Shown: positions 1-4,544 of the stretch, piece after piece | Position numbering within the stretch: the first letter of the stretch is position 1 | Layout of the letters: every line of letters begins with the position of its first letter | Assembly (NCBI GenBank): GCA_022712775.1 | Contig: JAFLJZ010000065.1 | Coordinates: 1-10,990, forward strand | Direction of reading: 5' to 3' | Length of the DNA stretch: 10,990 nt | From: Sulfurimonas sp. | Lineage (GTDB): Bacteria > Campylobacterota > Campylobacteria > Campylobacterales > Sulfurimonadaceae | The notes under the pieces: model-generated | What the model was told of the DNA's origin: nothing | Databases searched by the model: none | Seen by the model: only the letters and a program-made list of their open reading frames with translations | Translations under genes and position numbers: made by a program

Positions 1-559
1 ATACTTTTTCAACATATTTCCAATACAAAAATGCCTTGTCAAGTGGAAAGTTTTTAGAATACGGAAGAAGGTAAGTAATAGGTCCACCCTCTATCTCGAA
101 GATTCCAGAAGCGATAGCAGTTTCTATAAGAAGTCTTGCATCAGGTGTACCATGGCGAAGGCTTACGGGCTTGTTAAAATGCGTTATCATCTTTCTTGTA
201 GTTCTGTAACCGTGATTCACAAGTGGATAACCGTTAAGCATATCTTGTCCACTCTCTTCAGAAAGACGAAGCATTTTTTTCGCAGTTGCGTAATCGTTTA
301 GTCTTGTGTTTGAATCTATAGTTAAAGGGAGTACATCAACATTCGCTTTTACGAAGAACTCATTAAGTGCAAATTGTTTTTCATAGGTAGGAAAGCCACC
401 ACGAGGCTGTACGAGCATCTTTTCTTTTTTTGCAAAATGATGCGAGATAAAAAGCTCTTTATCTGCATTTTTAACAAACTCTTCTACTTCTGCAAAATCA
501 AAGTTATCAACAAATTCATTTCCTAGGATGATTTCACGTTCTTCTTGAAGTAAACTCAT
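1..559 (-). CDS. glmE: Glutamate mutase (methylaspartate mutase) epsilon subunit, 3' end outside window
   Basis: Catalytic subunit of coenzyme-B12-dependent glutamate mutase, which interconverts L-glutamate and (2S,3S)-3-methylaspartate by a radical carbon-skeleton shift together with GlmS. Only the first 186 residues are present; the family is about 480 residues long, so the C-terminal part lies outside. I read it directly from the minus strand: QPRGGFPTYE (51-60), VDVLPLTIDSNTRLNDY (74-90), VNHG (114-117) and the family signature SLRHGTPDARLL (133-144). By alignment from memory with the Clostridium cochlearium enzyme, its glutamate-binding 'arginine claw' and nearby residues (Arg66, Arg100, Arg149, Glu171, Tyr177, Tyr181) correspond to Arg53, Arg86, Arg135, Glu157, Tyr163 and Tyr167, all retained. 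The ATG shares one base with the glmS stop (TAATG), so the two are translationally coupled. Usual companion glmL is not between them. Identification is firm; physiological role is not known from this window. Confidence 0.9.
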   Translation of the reverse strand, partial: MSLLQEEREIILGNEFVDNFDFAEVEEFVKNADKELFISHHFAKKEKMLVQPRGGFPTYEKQFALNEFFVKANVDVLPLTIDSNTRLNDYATAKKMLRLSEESGQDMLNGYPLVNHGYRTTRKMITHFNKPVSLRHGTPDARLLIETAIASGIFEIEGGPITYLLPYSKNFPLDKAFLYWKYVEKV

Positions 560-969
560 TAACTATTTCTCTCTTTTATATAAGCTTGTAAAGTATCAAG
601 ACCTGTGTTTAAATCTACTTGGTGAAAAACTAAGTCGAAGCCATAATCTTTGTATCGTGGAACTATCTCTTCTGCGGCTGCCGTTCCAACAACAAGATTT
701 CCACCTATCATCATTATGAGATTATCAAGTGTTTTGTATTTTGATTTTAGAAGTTTAACCTCTCTCGCCCAACCCTCTGCTTCACCGTTAAGTGAAGAGA
801 TAAGAAGTATCTCAGCCTGTGTCTCAACACAGGCATCAAAAAACTCTTCTAGGTAGGTGTTTACACCAAGATTAAATACTTCGTACCCTCTTGCATCAAG
901 AGAGAGTTCTATAAGTCTGTTTGCCACAACATGTATGTCATTTCCAACTACACCAGTTACTACTTTCAT
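559..969 (-). CDS. glmS: Glutamate mutase sigma subunit (B12-binding)
   Basis: Small cobalamin-binding subunit of glutamate mutase; it carries the adenosylcobalamin whose cobalt is coordinated by a protein histidine, and forms the heterotetramer with GlmE. At 136 residues it has the normal length for GlmS (about 137). The B12-binding pattern is visible: Asp11-x-His13 in VVGNDIHVVANRL, SSL at 58-60 and GGNLVVG at 89-95. The classical DxHxxG glycine is alanine here (Ala16), a small deviation; the following Asn17 is kept. An AGG about 12 bases before the ATG is a weak ribosome site. The 77 bases upstream hold no recognisable cobalamin riboswitch; a TTGACA on the minus strand (1023-1018) could be a -35, but the matching -10 is unclear. 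First gene of a two-gene unit with glmE. Confidence 0.93.
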   Translation of the reverse strand: MKVVTGVVGNDIHVVANRLIELSLDARGYEVFNLGVNTYLEEFFDACVETQAEILLISSLNGEAEGWAREVKLLKSKYKTLDNLIMMIGGNLVVGTAAAEEIVPRYKDYGFDLVFHQVDLNTGLDTLQAYIKERNS

Positions 970-1046
970 ATATTTAAAAACCTATTAATTATTTAAGTGA
1001 TAGGATAGCTAAAGTTGTGTCAAAGATAGGTTAAGTGAGTGTGTCG

Positions 1047-1606
1047 TTATGATTTTTTGTCAATTGCCTTTTTTAAAATTATAGAAAGTTTTTTTGAATA
1101 TTCTTCACATTCAGTATATAGATTATTTGGAAAGTCATTTGGCTCGTCATACTTTTCAAAAATCTCTTTTGCTTTTCCTTCGTCAAATTGGTTAAAATCT
1201 ATAGGTTCATAATTTTCCATTAATTTATTGATACTAGATTTATACCCATTCGCTGGAATGTCGTCTCTATAATAAGCTAACTCTGGAATGGAAATAAGCA
1301 ATGCGTCTTGAATCTTTCTCTCTGATATATTTATATATTGTATTGAATATAATATTAATGTATTTTTAGAAAAAGGTAAAACATTACTATTCCTAATCTC
1401 TCCATAGGATAAGGGGCTTAGTTGCATATAGTCGCCATATTCAGAAGCTAGGCTACAAAAGTTTTTATAAGCTTTTTCAGGGTTTTCAATATTTTTTTCT
1501 GCAAAAGACTCTATGCTATTGCTTGTTGATTTTTACTATCATAAATATTTACAAGCACTGCTAAAATCACTATAATTGTTATTATTAAAATTGTTCCTAT
1601 CTCCAT
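1047..1606 (-). pseudogene. Membrane-anchored hypothetical protein, split by a one-base frameshift
   Basis: I do not recognise the family. Reading starts at an ATG at 1606 behind a good ribosome site (GGAG, 6-base spacer) and gives a short N-terminus with one membrane segment (MEIGTILIITIIVILAVLV, residues 1-19), then stops at TAG 1513-1511 after 31 codons. A second frame, open from 1532 to 1047, gives a soluble, charged remainder of about 161 residues. Restoring one base in the A5 run (1534-1530) joins the two into a single 186-residue protein: N-terminal anchor, then a segment with NPEKAYKNFCSLASEYGDY, then a C-terminal helix-rich tail. The longest intact open frame with its own ATG covers only 1427-1047 (126 residues) and has no ribosome site of its own. 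This may be a decayed gene, phase variation, or a sequencing error. It lies in an accessory stretch beside a toxin-antitoxin pair. Confidence 0.6.
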
Positions 1607-1685
1607 TTAGAACTCCATAAATTAGATGATTTAGTTTTAGTAAGGTGTTAAATATCACTCAATAAAATTCGCAACAGTCATACTT

Positions 1686-1895
1686 TTAATAAGCTAATTT
1701 TTTAGATATTTCAATATCTTTTTTTATCAATGAATTGATAATCTTATTTAAAGAAAAGTCACTTGTTTTATTTTTCATATTTTTCATAAAGAAGCTTTTA
1801 ATTTCTTTATCTAAATAAATCGGTATATCTAACTCTTCGATTGGTCTGCAAAACTTACCTTGTTCTGCATCTGTGAAATCATATTCTTTTTTCAT
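1686..1895 (-). CDS. BrnA-like ribbon-helix-helix (CopG-type) antitoxin
   Basis: Sixty-nine-residue partner of the BrnT toxin just upstream. The pattern KFCRPIEELDIPIYLDKEI (14-32) followed by two predicted helices ending NKIINSLIKKDIEI (50-63) is typical of short CopG/RHH antitoxins, where the IPIYLD strand forms the DNA-binding beta sheet and the helices dimerise. It is expected to neutralise BrnT and to repress the pair's promoter. I chose the ATG at 1895 rather than an in-frame GTG at 1904: the ATG overlaps the brnT stop as ATGA and has AAGG eight bases upstream, while the GTG abuts that site. It is close to, but not clearly, classical BrnA (DUF4415), so I leave the gene symbol empty. Confidence 0.82.
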   Translation of the reverse strand: MKKEYDFTDAEQGKFCRPIEELDIPIYLDKEIKSFFMKNMKNKTSDFSLNKIINSLIKKDIEISKKLAY

Positions 1896-2185
1896 TTTGG
1901 ACACCTTCTTTGATATGCTTGTTCTTCTTTTTTTGTTGCTTTTCTTGCACTTATGATTCTAACAAATTCTGTTCCATCGTCAGCTCTAAATGTATGAATA
2001 ACCAATAATAAAGTTTCATTTAATGATTTACCTAATAACACCCATCTATCTTCATCTTCTGAGTGTTCATTATCAAATCTATTTAAAGCAAATTGATCTG
2101 CGAACACATACGAAGCCTGCTCAAATGTTACACCATGCTTCTGTATATTGATTTTCTCTTTATTCTCATCCCATTCAAACTTCAT
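1892..2185 (-). CDS. brnT: BrnT family ribonuclease toxin
   Basis: Toxin of a type II toxin-antitoxin system. BrnT proteins have a RelE-like fold and cleave RNA, halting translation until the antitoxin binds. Family hallmarks are in order: FEWDENKEKINIQKHGVTFEQA (split here as FEWDENK 3-9 and KHGVTFEQA 16-24), a HSEDEDRW segment (41-48), and the C-terminal RIISARKATKKE (76-87) that holds the conserved arginines. Length (97 residues) is normal. Toxin-first order with a 4-base ATGA overlap to the antitoxin matches brnTA modules. No Shine-Dalgarno sequence precedes the ATG; a TATAAT lies six bases upstream, so the message may be leaderless. Intact, with no sign of decay, unlike the broken gene downstream. 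Confidence 0.92.
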   Translation of the reverse strand: MKFEWDENKEKINIQKHGVTFEQASYVFADQFALNRFDNEHSEDEDRWVLLGKSLNETLLLVIHTFRADDGTEFVRIISARKATKKEEQAYQRRCPK

Positions 2186-2191
2186 AGTATT

Positions 2192-2197
2192 ATTATA
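2192..2197 (-). promoter_or_regulatory. Putative -10 box of brnT-antitoxin, positioned for a leaderless mRNA
   Basis: A consensus TATAAT on the minus strand ends six bases before the brnT ATG. A start of transcription about 7 bases downstream would fall on the A of the ATG itself. No convincing -35 is visible, which is usual for sigma-70 promoters in Campylobacterota. Inferred from position and motif only. Confidence 0.5.
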
Positions 2198-2278
2198 TCT
2201 AAAATATACATCTTAAGTCCAAGTAAGAAAACCCAAGGCTACAAGTCGCTAAAATACAGTTATAAATTAGAATATAGC

Positions 2279-2299
2279 TAAAAAAAACACTAGTGTTTT
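2279..2299 (-). terminator. Possible intrinsic terminator at the left end of the hairpin cluster
   Basis: Read leftward, the palindrome centred at 2290/2291 can fold as a short AT-rich hairpin and is followed directly by a run of seven T (2286-2280). This would end a leftward transcript arising inside the hairpin cluster, not one from a known gene. The stem is weak, so confidence is low. Confidence 0.25.
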
Positions 2300-2455
2300 G
2301 GGCTTTCTGCCGAAGAAAACCAAGCGTTCGGAAAAAAATTTAGTTTTTTTCCAAGTCATGCTTTAGCATAGAAGCGTAGAAAAAGGGACGAGTTCCTTTT
2401 TCGTAAGTAAATAATAGGGGAAGGTTCCCTTAAATTTCGGGGTACCCCTTGAGGG
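2283..2455. repeat. Cluster of short inverted repeats, likely repetitive intergenic element or structured RNA
   Basis: This gene-free stretch is packed with hairpin-forming sequence: a perfect 16-base palindrome AAAACACTAGTGTTTT (2283-2298); CCGAA/TTCGG (2309-2313, 2326-2330); a 9-bp stem GGAAAAAAA/TTTTTTTCC with a 6-base loop (2329-2337, 2344-2352); ATGCT/AGCAT (2358-2362, 2365-2369); an 8-bp stem GAAAAAGG/CCTTTTTC (2379-2386, 2395-2402); GGGAA/TTCCC (2418-2422, 2425-2429); and the palindrome GGGGTACCCC (2439-2448) followed by CCCT/AGGG (2446-2455). Several arms overlap, so the folds exclude each other. It lies between divergent genes, so ordinary transcription termination does not explain it. 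Short joining pieces look alike (AAGCGTTC, AAGCGTAG). A dispersed REP/MITE-like element is my best reading; a leader or small RNA is the alternative. Confidence 0.55.
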
Positions 2456-2481
2456 TAATGAAATAAATTAAAGGAAGTAAT

Positions 2482-2964
2482 ATGAACTTTTTTACTGCAG
2501 ATTTTTGTGATGAACATCCTGAGATAGTTGATGTACTTAGTTATGATTATAAAAACTATGGTGGTGCACATAAATGTCGTGGCGAAGTTATAACGATTAA
2601 ACTAGATAAAAATAACTCTGAACTAATTAAGCTACTAAGAGATGAGGATGGAACTGGGAAAGTTGTCGTAGTTGATGTAAGTGCTGAATTTTTTGCAGTT
2701 GTTGGTGAAAATTTGATGAAGTTCGCACAACAAAACAACTACTCTGGAATCATTGTGAATGGTTATATACGCGACACTTTTCAAATAAAGGATATTCCTG
2801 TAGCGCTATACGCCTTAGGAACTTGCCCTAAAAAATATATTCCTATTACTGAGGGAGAAAGAGATGTTCCTCTTTCATTTGGTGGTGTTAACTTTAAAAA
2901 TGGTGATTATTTATATGCTGATACTGATGGTGTAATGATTACGCATGAGCCATTACACGAGTAA
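2482..2964 (+). CDS. RraA family protein (RNase E inhibitor-like / HMG-aldolase-like)
   Basis: A 160-residue RraA-fold protein, normal length. E. coli RraA binds RNase E and restrains it; relatives are metal-dependent aldolases or oxaloacetate decarboxylases. Start-to-end similarity is clear: FFTADFCDEHPEIVDVL (3-19), YGGAHKCRGEVITI (26-39), FGGVNFKNGDYLYADTDGV (133-151). Two features point toward the enzyme group: Glu76 (in VVGENL) and Arg97-Asp98 (in NGYIRD) are separated as in the D-X20-R-D metal and substrate motif of HMG/CHA aldolases, with Glu for Asp, whereas E. coli RraA has Arg-Gln there. ATG chosen for the strong AAGGAAG site seven bases upstream. It ends five bases before the stop of the convergent gene. 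The hairpin cluster reaches to within 15 bases of its ribosome site. RraA membership is secure; activity is not. Confidence 0.85.
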   Translation: MNFFTADFCDEHPEIVDVLSYDYKNYGGAHKCRGEVITIKLDKNNSELIKLLRDEDGTGKVVVVDVSAEFFAVVGENLMKFAQQNNYSGIIVNGYIRDTFQIKDIPVALYALGTCPKKYIPITEGERDVPLSFGGVNFKNGDYLYADTDGVMITHEPLHE

Positions 2965-2969
2965 ATATT

Positions 2970-3233
2970 TTAATCGTATACAGAATCCATATCAAAATCA
3001 TCTTGCACTTCAATGGATGGTAGGGAATCTAAAGAATCTGGATTTACTTCAGCACCTTTAAAGTCATAACTATGACTTTGGTAAAAAGTTTGTTCTTTTG
3101 AGTATTTTTTTTCTTTTTCCATCTCTATCTGAAGCTGTTTTTCAGCTCGAGCTTTACTTTCGTCTTGTTTTTGTTGCGTAGAAGAAGATAACAACGCTGT
3201 TACCGCCAATACACACAGTAAAATATATTTCAT
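2970..3233 (-). CDS. Small secreted/periplasmic hypothetical protein
   Basis: Eighty-seven residues, family not recognised. The N-terminus (MKYILLCVLAVTALLSSS) is a typical Sec signal peptide; no lipobox cysteine follows the hydrophobic core (the only Cys is residue 7, inside it), so a soluble periplasmic product is more likely than a lipoprotein. The mature part begins with a charged, Glu/Lys-rich helix (about residues 22-46, EMEKEKKYSKEQ, possible coiled coil) and ends in a strongly acidic tail (VQDDFDMDSVYD). I chose the ATG at 3233 over one at 3248 because AAAGG sits the right distance before the former and inside the latter. A TATAAT at 3268-3263 on the minus strand gives a leader of about 23 bases. 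It converges on the rraA-like gene with only five bases between stops and no clear terminator. Confidence 0.65.
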   Translation of the reverse strand: MKYILLCVLAVTALLSSSTQQKQDESKARAEKQLQIEMEKEKKYSKEQTFYQSHSYDFKGAEVNPDSLDSLPSIEVQDDFDMDSVYD

Positions 3234-3262
3234 ATAGCTACCTTTCATGATTAAATACCACC

Positions 3263-3268
3263 ATTATA
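3263..3268 (-). promoter_or_regulatory. Putative -10 box of the small secreted protein gene
   Basis: Perfect TATAAT on the minus strand, about 30 bases before the chosen ATG at 3233; the resulting leader carries the AAAGG ribosome site. Divergent from the promoter at 3325. Confidence 0.5.
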
Positions 3269-3292
3269 TAGAAATATACTTAATGAAAAATC

Positions 3293-3316
3293 TTAGAATT
3301 TGAAATGAATTTCTAA
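3293..3316. promoter_or_regulatory. Imperfect palindrome between divergent promoters, candidate operator
   Basis: TTAGAA (3293-3298) and TTCTAA (3311-3316) are exact inverted arms around a 12-base centre; nine of twelve half-site positions match overall. It sits between the two outward-facing -10 boxes and overlaps the -35 zone of the rightward promoter, a good place for a repressor. No regulator can be named. Confidence 0.3.
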
Positions 3317-3324
3317 TATTATTA

Positions 3325-3330
3325 TATAAT
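3325..3330 (+). promoter_or_regulatory. Putative -10 box of the TakP-like gene
   Basis: Perfect TATAAT about 35 bases before the ATG at 3366, leaving a leader of about 29 bases with an AAGG ribosome site. A TTGAAA at 3300-3305 is a possible -35 but with a long 19-base spacer. Confidence 0.5.
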
Positions 3331-3365
3331 GTTCTCTTACTTACCTATTTTAAACAAGGCAAAAA

Positions 3366-4499
3366 ATGAATCGTAGAGATTTTTTAACTACCGCTACTAC
3401 CACATCTGCTGTTTTAGCCTTAGGTGGTTGTAACGAAAGTAATCGTCAGGCCATAGATTATTCAAAACATCCAAAAGCACATACAAACAATAAAAAAACA
3501 GTCCATATAAACAGAGGGAAAAAGACAATCATTAAGCTTGCAACAAGTTGGCCTGCACATTTTCCAATCATGGGAATCGGTGTAGAGCGATTCGCGCAAA
3601 GAATTAAAGATATTAGCGGTGGAAGTTTAGAAGTTAAACTCTACCCTAAGAATGTTTTAGTCCCTGCCTTAGCTGTTTTTGATGCGTGTTCAAGTGGTCA
3701 GATTGATGCTTTTCATTCGGGTCCTTATTATTGGAAGGGTAAAAACTCTGCTTTTTCACTTTATAGTGGAATCCCCTTTGGATTTACCGCAGAAGAGATT
3801 AATTCTTGGATGATGTTTGGTGGTGGACTTGAACTTTGGCGAGAACAATACGCTAAATACAATCTCTACCCTTTTATGGGTGGAAATACTAACATTCAAA
3901 TGGGTGGATGGTTTCGAAAGCCTATAGAATCTATAGAAGATATGAAAGGGCTAAAGATGCGAATCCCCGGTCTTGGTGGAGAAGTTTTTTCTAAGATGGG
4001 CGTAAGCCCTATTCTTTTACCTGCTGGAGAAATATACACTTCTTTAGAACGTGGTGTTATTGATGCTACAGAGTGGGTTGGACCAGCACTTGATATTAAG
4101 ATGGGATTTTATAAGGTTGCTCCGTATTATTATTCTGGTTGGCATGAACCGGGTTCCATACTAGAGCTTACTTTTAACAAGGCATCGTGGTCTAAACTAG
4201 CTTTTGAGCATCAGTCTATGATAGAGGTAGCTGCAAGTGAAATGAACTCAAATATGACTACAGAATTTCATGCTGAGAATATCAAAGCCTTACAAGTACT
4301 TAAAGAGTTAAATGTAAATATAATGCAGTATCCAGAGGATGTGATTCAAGCTGGAAAAACTGCCTTAAATGAAGTGATTCTTGAGCTTGGTAGTAAAAAC
4401 AAAGATTTTTCTAAGGTTTATGATTCTATAGATAAGCACTTACAACTATCAAAAGAATGGAGCGATACAAGTTTACGATATTTTCTTAATCAAAGGTAA
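3366..4499 (+). CDS. TRAP transporter solute-binding lipoprotein, TakP-like (DctP family), Tat-exported
   Basis: Periplasmic solute receptor of a TRAP (sodium-coupled) uptake system. The 377-residue sequence follows the TakP branch, whose characterised member from Rhodobacter binds 2-oxo acids such as pyruvate with a sodium ion: FAQRIKDISGGSLEV (76-90), PYYYWKG-like segment (120-125), MGGWFRK (179-185), GLKMRIPGLGG (195-205), EWVGPALDIKMGFYKVAPYYY (starting 236). The N-terminus combines a twin-arginine motif (RRDFL, 3-7) with a lipobox (LGGC, Cys22), so it should be exported folded by Tat and lipid-anchored. An unusual Lys/His-rich linker (about 25-52) precedes the binding domain. No DctQ or DctM membrane subunit is adjacent on either side, so the permease must lie elsewhere or the protein works as a stand-alone receptor. 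Substrate within the 2-oxo acid/carboxylate range is inferred. Confidence 0.88.
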   Translation: MNRRDFLTTATTTSAVLALGGCNESNRQAIDYSKHPKAHTNNKKTVHINRGKKTIIKLATSWPAHFPIMGIGVERFAQRIKDISGGSLEVKLYPKNVLVPALAVFDACSSGQIDAFHSGPYYWKGKNSAFSLYSGIPFGFTAEEINSWMMFGGGLELWREQYAKYNLYPFMGGNTNIQMGGWFRKPIESIEDMKGLKMRIPGLGGEVFSKMGVSPILLPAGEIYTSLERGVIDATEWVGPALDIKMGFYKVAPYYYSGWHEPGSILELTFNKASWSKLAFEHQSMIEVAASEMNSNMTTEFHAENIKALQVLKELNVNIMQYPEDVIQAGKTALNEVILELGSKNKDFSKVYDSIDKHLQLSKEWSDTSLRYFLNQR

Positions 4500-4512
4500 C
4501 AATATATTTAGC

Positions 4513-4518
4513 TAGAAT
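4513..4518 (+). promoter_or_regulatory. Possible -10 box of the DUF4015 gene
   Basis: TAGAAT about 27 bases before the TTG start, in the 45-base gap after the TakP-like gene. Co-transcription with that gene is equally possible, since no terminator is visible between them. Confidence 0.3.
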
Positions 4519-4544
4519 TTCGAAAATAAAATACGGGATGTAAT

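Noticed and set aside
970..1046. Cobalamin riboswitch upstream of the B12-dependent mutase genes.
   Set aside because: The 77-base gap is too short and has no B12-box-like sequence that I could recognise.
1526..1536. Programmed -1 ribosomal frameshift as the explanation for the split gene.
   Set aside because: The sequence at the junction (T AAA AAT in the zero frame) does not fit a X XXY YYZ slippery heptamer, and I saw no strong stem just downstream.
1607..1685. Integron attC-like site between the antitoxin and the split gene.
   Set aside because: One ATTTAAC fits the RYYYAAC consensus on the minus strand, but no matching GTTRRRY or flanking imperfect palindrome was found.
2093..2281. Rightward 62-codon open frame antisense to brnT.
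   Set aside because: It overlaps a clear BrnT gene, has no ribosome site and no recognisable pattern.
2283..2455. CRISPR array.
   Set aside because: The stems are different palindromes, not identical direct repeats with regular spacers; no cas gene is present.
2356..2571. Leftward 71-codon open frame over the hairpin cluster and the rraA start.
   Set aside because: It lies antisense to a well-supported gene and the palindromic repeats, with no ribosome site; its C-terminal half is translated repeat.
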